From contig CAJXNP010000001.1 in NCBI GenBank assembly GCA_913057175.1, forward strand, positions 372,001-436,000: a stretch of DNA of 64,000 bases, given 5' to 3'. Below the pieces are notes generated by a model. It saw only the letters and a list, made by a program, of their open reading frames with translations. It searched no databases and was not told where the DNA came from. Of this stretch, positions 53,125 to 61,575 are shown in pieces. The position numbers and the translations under genes were made by a program. This DNA is from an uncultured Cytophagales bacterium (GTDB lineage Bacteria; Bacteroidota; Bacteroidia; Cytophagales; Cyclobacteriaceae). The first letter of the stretch is position 1. Each line of letters starts with the position of its first letter.

Positions 53125-55689
53125 CTAATAATAAACCACTTCACAATTGGGATGAAGTGCCTTGAATTCATCAATCCATTTATCGCTGATGCTATTATTG
53201 AAACATTTCAACATTACAAGATTGGGAAGGTCGAGGATCGGTTTAATATTTTTAACCCGTGTATTGGAGAATTCTAATTCTTTCAAATTGGAAAGATCAC
53301 TCAATGGTTTAAGATCTTTCACTTCGGTATTGGAAAACTTCAATGATTCCATCTGTATCATATTGCTAAGCGGATCGATATCTTTAATCTGGGTATTCTC
53401 AACATGCACAACTTTTAACTTCAAAAGTTCTGAAAGTGGTGCAAGATCCGAAACCGGATTTCGTGAGCAATCAAGAATCTCGAGCTTCTTCATTTTGGCA
53501 AGCGGGGAAATATCTGCAATTTGGGTATCATTAAACCTCAACTCCCTGAGCCTAACAAACTCTTCCATCGCTGAAATATCCCTTATCGAAATACTTTTGA
53601 CGACAAACTTGTCCAATCCGGCCAGCTTATGAATTTCTTCACGGTTTGGCACCTTATTAAATCCAAGCGCTTTTCGAAACATATTTTGCCATTCGTCATC
53701 AAGCTGTCCCCACCATTCCATTAAATGTTCGGTTTTGTAAACCATTGTTGCTTCATCCCCCTCGTAATTCAGCTCGATTACATCCTCATCCGTCACGAGA
53801 GTTTGATCAAAGTAACCGATCCGAAAAGAAGGGAGAGAATTGATGACGCCAACATATTTTACATTCGTCCGGTCAAAGTTCAGGTATTCTAAATTTTTAT
53901 GTCCTTCCAATGGTTCAATGCTTTCAACATTTGTAGAGGTAGCCCTGATCCAAACGAGGCTGTCAGCTCCTCGCAATGGCGAAATATCAACAACAGGTGA
54001 ATGGGAAAGATCAATTTTTCTCAAATACTTCTGTTCGCTTATAGGGCTCAGATCTGTGATAGTCGTAAATGAGCAATCCAGCTTTTTCAGAAAAAGAACT
54101 TTATCAAGAGGCTTAATATCATTTATGACTTTATTGCCTGAAATATTGATCGAATCAACACGCGCAAGGTGATGTAAGGTCTCCGGTGTAGGGTCTCCTT
54201 CTACTTCCTGTTTTCCGAATATAACTTCCCTCCATGGTTCCGGCATATTTTCCCACCATTCCTCCAATTCTGTTGTCTGGAATATCACTTCCGTTTTAGG
54301 ATGGGACATTATAAAATCAAGAATCTCATCTCTTTCCATGGAAGTTCCCTCACAATAGACGCGTTTCAGACTCAGGCTTTCCAAATCCTTAATGTCTGCA
54401 ATCGGTGTCTGATTAATGCTCAGGTTTTCCAGGCTTTTGATTTCAGACAAGGCATGTAAATCTTTGATTTTTGTACTGGAAAGGCCTAAATCAGTGATTT
54501 TACCAAGAGAACTTAGGGGTGATGTATCATTGATATTGGTTCCGTTTAATCGCAGATCTGTCAAATTTGTCAGAGAACCCAAAAAAGAAAAGTCAACAAT
54601 ACTTTCATTGTTTTCCAGGGATAGTGCCGTTAAGTTTTTACACGAACCGATTGCCGACACTGTGTCCAGGTTCAGATTGTTTGCATATAATTCCGTTAGT
54701 CGGGGAAAACCAGTAAAAACATCTACTTTGCCCACATTGGTATTGGAAATATTGAGCTTGACAAGCCCCATACAATATTTCAAAGGATCCAGGTCATCAA
54801 CTAAGGTATTGGAACAATTTAGTTCTTCAAGCGTAGTAAGGTTCCGCAATGGAAAAAGGGATGAAATAGCCGTGTTGGAAATGTCGAGTTTTTTCAGATC
54901 CGACAGATCATACAATGCTTCGATTTCAGTAATTGATTTATTATTGCTCAGATCAAGCTGGGTATATTGCTGCGCCCGTTTGATCAGCAAGGGTATTCTG
55001 AAAATGGAATTATCAAGTTCCTGACCATTGGCCATAAATTTATCCTCCTCCACAATGGTAACATCCTTCAGAAAAAGACCATCGCCAACGTGGATCCCCT
55101 TACCAAGGAGATTTCTCCATTCAGGGGCAAGCTTTTTCCACCAGGCAACCAACTCTTCTTCTTCGTTTAGTTTGGTGGTATAAATACTGACTATTCGAAT
55201 ATCCTTTTGTTTTTGATCGATATTAATCTCAAAAAAACGGGTCTGGTTGTTATTGATGCTGTCTCCGTTTATTCCGGTCCCCTGAAGGTGTCGGTTCAGT
55301 TTGACTGTTAAAAACAGCTCCTCATTTTCATTTACTCCCTGCCTGATCTCCTCTATACGCAAATCGAATTTTACTTCTTCAAAAAAGAAATCAATATCCT
55401 TCAGGTAAGCTTGAACATCCTTATTGGTGACTACCTCTCTACCGGCAATCAGATCATCTTCGACCTGTACCTTACTGTCCTTGAAAGCTTTCAGGTAACT
55501 CTGGTTGACAATGACATCCTTATCGCTGACGGATAATTCGTCATCTCCAAGTGCATTGAACATGTACTCCACAAAGGAAACCAATTCCTCTGCGTTCTTT
55601 TTATATTGCTCGATTTGCTCGGCGGTCTGTCCAAATCCCAAAAAAGAATAGATAAAAAAAACAGACGCTAGAATCAATCTATTTTTCAT
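53125..55689 (-). CDS. Exported leucine-rich-repeat protein with three WW-containing modules
   Basis: An 854-residue protein with a signal peptide (MKNRLILASVFFIYSFLGFG). An N-terminal domain of about 160 residues resembles the small exported proteins encoded upstream. Then come three blocks of internalin-like LRRs of about 22 residues (for example LRNLTTLEELNCSNTLVDDL), each introduced by a related segment: LVAWWKKLAPEWRNLLG (180-196), LEEWWENMPEPWREVIFG (475-492) and LMEWWGQLDDEWQNMFR (656-672). LRRs suggest protein or glycan binding in the periplasm or on the surface. It is the last gene of a four-gene operon and overlaps the preceding gene by 11 bases. No sorting signal is obvious at the C-terminus. 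Confidence 0.88.
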   Translation of the reverse strand: MKNRLILASVFFIYSFLGFGQTAEQIEQYKKNAEELVSFVEYMFNALGDDELSVSDKDVIVNQSYLKAFKDSKVQVEDDLIAGREVVTNKDVQAYLKDIDFFFEEVKFDLRIEEIRQGVNENEELFLTVKLNRHLQGTGINGDSINNNQTRFFEINIDQKQKDIRIVSIYTTKLNEEEELVAWWKKLAPEWRNLLGKGIHVGDGLFLKDVTIVEEDKFMANGQELDNSIFRIPLLIKRAQQYTQLDLSNNKSITEIEALYDLSDLKKLDISNTAISSLFPLRNLTTLEELNCSNTLVDDLDPLKYCMGLVKLNISNTNVGKVDVFTGFPRLTELYANNLNLDTVSAIGSCKNLTALSLENNESIVDFSFLGSLTNLTDLRLNGTNINDTSPLSSLGKITDLGLSSTKIKDLHALSEIKSLENLSINQTPIADIKDLESLSLKRVYCEGTSMERDEILDFIMSHPKTEVIFQTTELEEWWENMPEPWREVIFGKQEVEGDPTPETLHHLARVDSINISGNKVINDIKPLDKVLFLKKLDCSFTTITDLSPISEQKYLRKIDLSHSPVVDISPLRGADSLVWIRATSTNVESIEPLEGHKNLEYLNFDRTNVKYVGVINSLPSFRIGYFDQTLVTDEDVIELNYEGDEATMVYKTEHLMEWWGQLDDEWQNMFRKALGFNKVPNREEIHKLAGLDKFVVKSISIRDISAMEEFVRLRELRFNDTQIADISPLAKMKKLEILDCSRNPVSDLAPLSELLKLKVVHVENTQIKDIDPLSNMIQMESLKFSNTEVKDLKPLSDLSNLKELEFSNTRVKNIKPILDLPNLVMLKCFNNSISDKWIDEFKALHPNCEVVYY

Positions 55690-56503
55690 AATAGATATAC
55701 TTTAACAATAGTTCTTTTTGGTCTTCCGGAATTTTGGTTAATGCGGAAATAAGCCATCCACTGTTTTTACTGCTTCGATTAAATTCTGATATTTCAAAAT
55801 ACCAATTTTCTATTTGAAAAAAGTGAAATTTCACATTTTGAATGGTTTCAAAAGCTAATCCTCCTTTTTTAATTTCATATAAAAATATGGTTTTAAAGTC
55901 AGGATGATAGTCTTTGTCAAAATAATATTCCACCTGGCCTTTATCTTCAAATACCTTGATCAGATTCATAAAATCCAGCTCATGGCTCATTGGATGGATG
56001 AATTTATTGGTAACTGAGTCTGTAAAAAACAACTCTGAGAATGGTTTAAAATAAACTTTATTGATTACCCATTTCATACCAAGATTCTCGTGTTCCAGTT
56101 TGAGGAAAATAACAGCAGTTTCCGTTTTGCCATTGAATCTAAACTTCGCCGTTACTTCAGCAAACCATTCTCCTCCGTAGAAATCAAGGTAATCGGGTTC
56201 GTTTTTATCAGTTACCTCATCAATAAATTCATTCTTCAGATTATTCTCAATCTTTGAGCTTTCAATATCAAATAGCATCTTGATATAGCTCTTTCGATTT
56301 TCAGGATCACGGTAGTGCCGATCACCCTTATATAATCGCTCACCCTGAAGGTTTTCTTCCGCATTAAATCTTCTGAAAAACTGATTTATTTGTTTTGTTT
56401 GTGCATAAAAGTAAGATTCATCACCCAGATAATTGGTTACAACCTGTCCCTGACTGGCAAATGAAATTATGCAGATGATGAACCCAAAAATTAATTTCTT
56501 CAT
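55679..56503 (-). CDS. Exported protein of unknown function (operon gene 3)
   Basis: A 274-residue protein with a signal peptide (MKKLIFGFIICIISFASQGQ). The mature part has alternating helix and strand character: an N-terminal helical stretch (TKQINQFFRRFNAEENLQGE), a middle with FYGGEWFAEVTAKFRFNGKT and AVIFLKLEHENLGMKWVINK, and a C-terminus with FHFFQIENWYFEISEFNRSS. That order is compatible with an NTF2-like alpha/beta barrel, but I do not recognise a named family. The gene lies 9 bases after the 191-residue gene and overlaps the LRR gene by 11 bases. Confidence 0.75.
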   Translation of the reverse strand: MKKLIFGFIICIISFASQGQVVTNYLGDESYFYAQTKQINQFFRRFNAEENLQGERLYKGDRHYRDPENRKSYIKMLFDIESSKIENNLKNEFIDEVTDKNEPDYLDFYGGEWFAEVTAKFRFNGKTETAVIFLKLEHENLGMKWVINKVYFKPFSELFFTDSVTNKFIHPMSHELDFMNLIKVFEDKGQVEYYFDKDYHPDFKTIFLYEIKKGGLAFETIQNVKFHFFQIENWYFEISEFNRSSKNSGWLISALTKIPEDQKELLLKYIYYEK

Positions 56504-56512
56504 GTACCAATA

Positions 56513-57088
56513 TTAATTAGCCGGTCGCGTTTCTGTCACCCGGATATCACCCAACAACACATCCCAAAATCCTATGATCCTTCCTCCTATCTGGGTTTCC
56601 TTTCTTTCCACATAGACCGTAATATCTTTCTTGGTAATATCGACATACTTCATTCCATCATCATTTATTCCGGTGAATTTCTGGTAGATGGTAATCACTC
56701 CAACATATTTGCCATCTGGTTGTCTGACCAGATCTGAGATGTAGTGAATGTTGAACCATTCGATGGTAACCTGATCGTAATTCAGCGCCATCAATCGTTC
56801 GAAATATTTTCTGACTCCGTAGTATTTTACCTCCTTGGTATTGAGAGAGGAAACACCCATTTGGGCGCCATCAGAGAATAATTCCATGGCCCGGTCAATG
56901 ACCCTGTTTGCCTCGGAAAAAGGTGTGTCTTTACTTCCGATGATGGAAATATAACGACTCAGATCTTTTACTTTTTCCATCGCGAGGGAGTCGATAGCTC
57001 TTTTTCTCTCAGGACTGATATCCGGTTGTTGAGCATATGCCATGGTTGCCATGACAAGAAATATGGTGATTGAAAGTAATTTCTTCAT
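56513..57088 (-). CDS. Exported NTF2-like protein of unknown function (operon gene 2)
   Basis: A 191-residue protein with a signal peptide (MKKLLSITIFLVMATMAYA). After a helical N-terminal part it has SEANRVIDRAMELFSDGAQM, then YYGVRKYFERLMALNYDQVT and a C-terminal beta region including VRQPDGKYVGVITIYQKFTG and YVDITKKDITVYVERKE. The lipoprotein encoded upstream has a similar layout (IDQANKLIYEAMDQFSG, then ISKYLNYLKDQKK), so the two look related. The pattern suggests an NTF2/SnoaL-like fold. It lies 12 bases after the lipoprotein gene. Function unknown. Confidence 0.75.
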   Translation of the reverse strand: MKKLLSITIFLVMATMAYAQQPDISPERKRAIDSLAMEKVKDLSRYISIIGSKDTPFSEANRVIDRAMELFSDGAQMGVSSLNTKEVKYYGVRKYFERLMALNYDQVTIEWFNIHYISDLVRQPDGKYVGVITIYQKFTGINDDGMKYVDITKKDITVYVERKETQIGGRIIGFWDVLLGDIRVTETRPAN

Positions 57089-57100
57089 GAGTGTGTGTTT

Positions 57101-57763
57101 TTATTTCTTGATTAGTTCCAGTTCTTTGATTTTACCACTTGAATCCAGAACCACGTTTTCTACTTTATTGACACTTTTCTTTTGATCCTTTAAATAATTG
57201 AGGTATTTACTAATTGTAGTTGGACGATCATAATCCTTTTGACCGTCATACTGGGAAATAATAATTAATACAGGTGTGTCAGGGCCGGAAAATTGATCCA
57301 TGGCTTCGTAGATTAGTTTATTAGCCTGATCGATTGAAGGAGCGTTGGCAATAGAGCTAAAATATTCATCCAGGGTTTTACTGCCCATTACTGCATCCGT
57401 CTTCATTCTTTCTTCCCTTTCCCTGGCTAAACGTTCTTCTTCAGCCTTAGCTTTCAGATCTGATATATGCCTTTCTGCCCTTGCAATAAGTGAGTCAAGC
57501 TCAGGATCTGATATATCTAGTGATTTAACGGCACTAAGAATCGCTTCCTTTTCACTGATGGTTTGAGAATCGTCTGTCAAAATGGACTCCAGGTCCGCTT
57601 TGGCTTTTGCCAGTTTTCGAGCCTGAGCTTCAGCAGCTTCCTGCTGCGCCAGCTTCTTTTTACTTTTACAAGAAGTAAATCCTGCTGACAATGCAACAGC
57701 TAACATCAAGAAAAAAAAGATTTTACTTAATGCTCTAAGAGGGTTTGTGTTCGCGTTTATCAT
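57101..57763 (-). CDS. Lipoprotein with coiled coil, unknown function (operon gene 1)
   Basis: A 220-residue lipoprotein: hydrophobic signal ending GFTSC with Cys32. Basic residues follow the Cys (CKSKKKLAQQ), not the acidic surface-export signal, so it probably stays in the periplasm. Residues about 35-120 form a charged coiled coil (EAAEAQARKLAKAKADLESI, KAKAEEERLAREREERMKTD). The C-terminal 90 residues resemble the protein of the next gene, with KTLDEYFSSIANAPSIDQAN. First gene of a four-gene exported operon ending in the LRR protein. No family recognised. Confidence 0.75.
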   Translation of the reverse strand: MINANTNPLRALSKIFFFLMLAVALSAGFTSCKSKKKLAQQEAAEAQARKLAKAKADLESILTDDSQTISEKEAILSAVKSLDISDPELDSLIARAERHISDLKAKAEEERLAREREERMKTDAVMGSKTLDEYFSSIANAPSIDQANKLIYEAMDQFSGPDTPVLIIISQYDGQKDYDRPTTISKYLNYLKDQKKSVNKVENVVLDSSGKIKELELIKK

Positions 57764-57897
57764 TATTGTGTAATTAGTTGATACAATTTCTATTCAAATT
57801 TTCGCGCAAATTACAGAATTGTGGAACTTCTTTTTCTGTAGTTTAAAAGATTTTTAATGTATTATTATCATCATAATAAAAAGATAATTGTAGTTCT

Positions 57898-58152
57898 ATG
57901 AAATTTCATGACGAGGTCAAAGGCAAAATTACAATAAACATTGACAAAATTGGTACCAAATTAAATTCATCCATAAATTTTAAGGGGCTGGCAAAAAACC
58001 CAGATGTTGTTTTAACCTCTCTATTAGTCAATTTTGTTTCCTTTGCGATTAATAACGGTAAAGATCCGAAAAAAATTATTTCTCAAAATCTGGATTCCCT
58101 CATAGATATGGTTCAGCAGAATAAGGGATCAAGCAAAACTTCTAAGGATTGA
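57898..58152 (+). CDS. Small hypothetical protein
   Basis: An 84-residue soluble protein, divergent from the exported operon with 134 bases between starts. It begins MKFHDEVKGKITINIDKIGT, has a mostly hydrophobic middle (DVVLTSLLVNFVSFAINNGK) and a Ser/Lys-rich tail. No signal peptide and no recognised family. The even codon use and the terminator-like structures downstream support a real gene, but the evidence is thin. Confidence 0.5.
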   Translation: MKFHDEVKGKITINIDKIGTKLNSSINFKGLAKNPDVVLTSLLVNFVSFAINNGKDPKKIISQNLDSLIDMVQQNKGSSKTSKD

Positions 58153-58195
58153 AGAAACATAGTTGATAGAAATCCCAATTTTCAAAACGCAAGCA

Positions 58196-58300
58196 ACAAA
58201 TAAATATCAATTTACAATGACCGAGTTATCAAATATTTGTATGTTGGATTTTCAAATTTGTGATTTATTTGATATTTGATTTGCTGCACTTTGGAGCTTT
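58196..58300 (-). repeat. Dispersed intergenic repeat, copy B
   Basis: In reverse complement it begins AAAGCTCCAAAGTGCA and ends AAATTGATATTTATTTGTT, matching copy A at 42284-42383 at both ends and loosely in the middle. The 19-base end block is identical in both copies. Both copies lie downstream of a plus-strand gene and ahead of a terminator, but in opposite orientation. Confidence 0.6.
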
Positions 58301-58348
58301 TATAAACACTCCCCCACATTTTTTTGGATTGATCCAGGATAATGAACA

Positions 58349-58398
58349 AAAAATAGAAGCCACTTCAGGTTTGGTAAATGAAATGGCTTCGTATTTTT
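58349..58398 (+). terminator. Terminator-like hairpin with one bulge
   Basis: AAAAATAGAAGCCA (58349-58362) pairs with TGGCTTCGTATTTTT (58384-58398), a 14-bp stem with a single bulged base and a 21-base loop; the T run is in the 3' arm. It could end transcription of the small gene at 57898. Confidence 0.6.
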
Positions 58399-58630
58399 AC
58401 TACAAACTAAATCAAGAATATACACTTGCATTTATCAACGGTTTTATAACCATCTTGTTATAAAAATTGACAAAAAATTAGAACCGGAAATTTAGGAGAA
58501 TCGTATAAGTAAGGTAGATGACGCACTTTGAAATATAGTTAAAAGTTAGATTCAGAGCGAAAGCTCGATCTGCTCAATCAAATGCGATAAGCAGGCAATT
58601 AAAAATTGCAATTAATGCCACGACATTAAG

Positions 58631-58666
58631 TAAAAAGGGTAATATTTTCAGATATTACCCTTTTTA
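58631..58666 (+). terminator. Perfect 15-bp terminator hairpin abutting the YheT start codon
   Basis: TAAAAAGGGTAATAT (58631-58645) pairs perfectly with ATATTACCCTTTTTA (58652-58666) around TTTCAG, with T5 in the 3' arm. The YheT ATG is at 58673. A strong terminator this close to a start codon leaves no room for a promoter after it, so it is either an attenuator of the gene or the 3' end of a separate RNA. Confidence 0.75.
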
Positions 58667-58672
58667 TTTGTT

Positions 58673-59632
58673 ATGCCCTTAGTAGAAAGTCATTATCATC
58701 CCCCAAAGTTTTTGTTCAACAGGCATCTGGAGACCATATATCCGGCCATTTTGCGAAAGATAAAGCCTGGAATTTTTATCCCAACTGAGATCAATACGCC
58801 CGATGATGATTTCCTGCAATTTGACTGGTATAGAGAAAACCCGGGTGACAAAGTTGTCATCATCTCCCATGGACTGGAAGGCAACTCTTCCAAACCCTAT
58901 GTCCGAGGAATGGCCAATGCTTTTGTAAACAATGGCTGGGATGCTATCGCATGGAATTACCGGGGATGTGGTTCAAAAATTAATAATCAGATTTACTATT
59001 ACCATAGCGGCGCAACCTATGACCTTGATTCAATGGTAAAGTATGCTTCAAAGCATTACAAAAAAGTCTTTCTGGTTGGTTTCAGCCTGGGAGCCAACCT
59101 TTCGTTAAAATATCTTGGAGAGCAAGCAAATTCATTAGTAATTGGAGCATGTGTTTTTTCGGCGCCGCTAAACCTATACACCTGTAGCAGGGAGATGGAA
59201 AAACCTCATAACTTCATTTATGAAAAACGCTTTCTTCGATTTCTAAAATTAAAAGTGAATTTGAAAAAAGAGTTGCTCAAATCATCATACCCGCTTAACC
59301 GACTACACAAAATTAATTCATTGTATGAATTTGATGACCTTTTTACGGCGCCTTTACACGGGTTTAAAGATGCCATGGACTATTATGAACAAAACAGCTC
59401 CATTTATTATTTATCAAAAATCAAAACTCCAACTCTCCTCATCAATTCGTATAATGATCCTTTTCTGACCTCCGAATGTTTTCCATCAGACATTGCAAAA
59501 CAACATGAATACTTGCATTTTGAACCTTCTGTGAAGGGTGGGCACGTTGGATTCTCGTCATTCAACAAACAAAAGATTTATTGGTCGGAAAAACGCGCAC
59601 TAGAATTTGCCAATGGTCTTTCAAAAGAATAA
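58673..59632 (+). CDS. YheT-family alpha/beta hydrolase
   Basis: A 319-residue alpha/beta-fold esterase of the YheT/ABHD1-3 group (COG0429). The N-terminal YHPPKFLFNRHLETIYPAIL is characteristic, VIISHGLEGNSSKPYVRGMA is the oxyanion region, and the nucleophile Ser is in VFLVGFSLGANLSLKYLG. The acid and His are expected near LINSYNDPFLT and VKGGHVGFSSF. Members hydrolyse esters of lipids or short acyl chains; the physiological substrate is unknown. The start fits the family and sits 6 bases after a perfect terminator hairpin. A YedK-like gene follows 19 bases later. Confidence 0.9.
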   Translation: MPLVESHYHPPKFLFNRHLETIYPAILRKIKPGIFIPTEINTPDDDFLQFDWYRENPGDKVVIISHGLEGNSSKPYVRGMANAFVNNGWDAIAWNYRGCGSKINNQIYYYHSGATYDLDSMVKYASKHYKKVFLVGFSLGANLSLKYLGEQANSLVIGACVFSAPLNLYTCSREMEKPHNFIYEKRFLRFLKLKVNLKKELLKSSYPLNRLHKINSLYEFDDLFTAPLHGFKDAMDYYEQNSSIYYLSKIKTPTLLINSYNDPFLTSECFPSDIAKQHEYLHFEPSVKGGHVGFSSFNKQKIYWSEKRALEFANGLSKE

Positions 59633-59651
59633 TTTACGCTTTTAAATCACC

Positions 59652-60350
59652 ATGTCCGAACGATACACTATTACTGCCAAAGCTGAAGAAATAAAAAAAC
59701 GATTTGATGTAGCTGTTCCTTCCAGCTATTCCAGTCGCTATAATGCTGCTCCGACACAGATTCTTCCAATTATCACCAATGAAAGCCCAGAGGGCCTTTC
59801 ATTTTTTTATTGGGGACTTATTCCAAGTTGGTCGAAAAACAATTCGATTAGCCAAAAGCTCATCAATGCCAGAGGAGAGACACTTGGAGAAAAGGCCTCT
59901 TTCAAAACCGCTTTAAAACACCGAAGGTGCCTGGTGATCGCTGATGGTTTTTATGAATGGAAAGCAATTGGAAAGAAAACAAAGGTTCCTTACCGCATTA
60001 AGTTAGTTAATGATGAATTATTTTCATTCGCAGGGTTATGGGAAGAATTTGAGGATGACCAGGGTGAAATGATGCACACATTCACCATCGTAACAACCGA
60101 GGCGAACCAGACTATTTCGCAGATCCACGATAGAATGCCCGTTATCTTTAAAAAAGACCAGGAAAAACTTTGGCTGGATGATTCGCTCACAGCCGAGGAA
60201 CATCTCGAATTGTTAAAACCTGTCAGCTCTGATCTCGTCAAGATGTATTCCGTTTCTCCCCAGGTCAATAATGTCAGGAATGACTACGCGGATTTGATCC
60301 GACATACTCCTCCAGCAGATCAATTTGGAAATTACACTCTCTTTAACTAG
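59652..60350 (+). CDS. SRAP/YedK (HMCES)-like protein lacking the Cys2 nucleophile
   Basis: A 232-residue SRAP protein. Most of the YedK active site is intact: Asn72 and Arg74 in INARGETLGE, Glu102 in DGFYEW and His159 in QIHDRMPVIF, matching E. coli N75, R77, E105 and H160. But residue 2 is Ser (ATG TCC; MSERYTITAK), so the invariant Cys2 that forms the stable crosslink to abasic DNA is missing. Binding to abasic sites might remain, perhaps with a weaker or reversible chemistry (inference). It shares the SRAP blocks YNAAPTQILPII and YWGLIPSWSK with the family. It follows yheT by 19 bases. Confidence 0.88.
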   Translation: MSERYTITAKAEEIKKRFDVAVPSSYSSRYNAAPTQILPIITNESPEGLSFFYWGLIPSWSKNNSISQKLINARGETLGEKASFKTALKHRRCLVIADGFYEWKAIGKKTKVPYRIKLVNDELFSFAGLWEEFEDDQGEMMHTFTIVTTEANQTISQIHDRMPVIFKKDQEKLWLDDSLTAEEHLELLKPVSSDLVKMYSVSPQVNNVRNDYADLIRHTPPADQFGNYTLFN

Positions 60351-60550
60351 CCGCCACGATCATATCATTAATCTGTATTTTCTTCAAAAAATATTTATAC
60401 ATTTAAGGATGAGTGACCTGGGAGTCGTATTGAAAGTTGTTTTGTTATCAAAAACTGACCCCCAAACGACGAATTACTCTTATTTTAACTAAATCTCATC
60501 ACAGTGGGAAGATCATTCTTATATTCATCGGTATGACAAATTAGATATTT

Positions 60551-61549
60551 ATGAAATATTCAAAGATCACCGGTGTGGGGCATTACGTACCAGAAAACGT
60601 TGTGACCAACTTTGACCTGGAAAAACACATGGACACGAGTGATGAGTGGATCAGGGAAAGGACCGGAATAGAAGAACGAAGATTTTTCAATCCTGATAAA
60701 GATACAGTAGGCAACATGTCTGCAAAAGCCTCACGCATGGCGCTTGAGCGAGCTGGGGTAGATGTAAAAGACGTGGACTTTATCGTCTTTGCAACCATTA
60801 CTCCGGATTACTTTTTTCCTGGTTCCGGTGTGATCATGCAACGTGAATTGGGTCTGCAAGGAATTGGCGCCCTGGATATACGAAATGCATGCTCAGGTTT
60901 TATCTACGGACTTTCAGTAGCCGATCAATACATCAAAACAGGCATGTATAAAAATATTTTGGTTATCGGAGCAGAAATCCAATCATCGGCACTCGAACTC
61001 ACCACTCGCGGCAGAAACGTTTCTGTCATATTTGGAGATGGCGCCGGTGCGGTCCTGGTTCAGCCGACTGATGAAAAAAATAAAGGAATTCTATCTACTC
61101 ATTTACATGCTGATGGAGATTTTGCCGAAGAACTATATGTGAAAGATCCCGGAAGCAGCAGAAAGGTACGATTGGACAATGAGATTTTGGAAGGCACTTC
61201 TATTCGGGCCCATATGAACGGGAACATGGTTTTTAAACATGCTATTGTTCGATTTTCTGAAGTAATTAATGAAGCTTTACAGGCTAACAATTTAACCAAA
61301 GAAGACATTGACCTTTTGATCCCGCACCAGGCTAATTTAAGAATATCAAACTTTCTTCAGGAAAAGCTTCAACTTGAGGAAGGAAAAGTGTATAATAACA
61401 TAATGAGATATGGTAACACCACTGCAGCCTCCATACCCATTGCTTTTAGTGAAGCCTGGCAGGAAGGTAAAATTAAGGAAGGTAATTTGATATGCCTGGC
61501 TGCTTTTGGAAGTGGGTTTACCTGGGCTTCCTCGTTAATTAGATGGTAA
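60551..61549 (+). CDS. fabH: Beta-ketoacyl-ACP synthase III
   Basis: A 332-residue condensing enzyme that starts fatty-acid synthesis from acyl-CoA and malonyl-ACP. The catalytic triad is visible: Cys in DIRNACSGFIYGLS, His in LIPHQANLRI and Asn in MRYGNTTAASIPI. SDEWIRERTGIEERRF near residue 35 and the C-terminal GNLICLAAFGSGFTWASSLI are family hallmarks. It stands alone without other fab genes; Bacteroidota often have extra FabH-like proteins for branched chains or secondary products, so it may be either the main or an accessory copy. Confidence 0.93.
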   Translation: MKYSKITGVGHYVPENVVTNFDLEKHMDTSDEWIRERTGIEERRFFNPDKDTVGNMSAKASRMALERAGVDVKDVDFIVFATITPDYFFPGSGVIMQRELGLQGIGALDIRNACSGFIYGLSVADQYIKTGMYKNILVIGAEIQSSALELTTRGRNVSVIFGDGAGAVLVQPTDEKNKGILSTHLHADGDFAEELYVKDPGSSRKVRLDNEILEGTSIRAHMNGNMVFKHAIVRFSEVINEALQANNLTKEDIDLLIPHQANLRISNFLQEKLQLEEGKVYNNIMRYGNTTAASIPIAFSEAWQEGKIKEGNLICLAAFGSGFTWASSLIRW

Positions 61550-61575
61550 TTAATTTTTTTGATTATGAAACCGAC

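Larger units (their letters stand above)
58153..58672. other. 520-base intergenic region with repeat copy, two terminators and a possible small RNA
   Basis: Holds copy B of the dispersed repeat (58196-58300), a bulged terminator-like hairpin (58349-58398), about 230 bases of unassigned sequence containing a GAGCGAAAGCTC mini-hairpin at 58556-58567, and a perfect terminator hairpin (58631-58666) that ends 6 bases before the YheT start codon. A 67-codon open frame at 58260-58463 runs through the repeat and the first hairpin and is not considered coding. Confidence 0.6.

Noticed and set aside
54416-55024. 202-codon open frame on the plus strand inside the LRR gene
   Set aside because: LRR repeats give periodic codons that keep the opposite strand open; the translation is a repetitive Leu/Ser/Arg string.
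58260-58463. 67-codon open frame in the 58.2-58.5 kb gap
   Set aside because: It runs through repeat copy B and both arms of a terminator hairpin, and the translation looks random.
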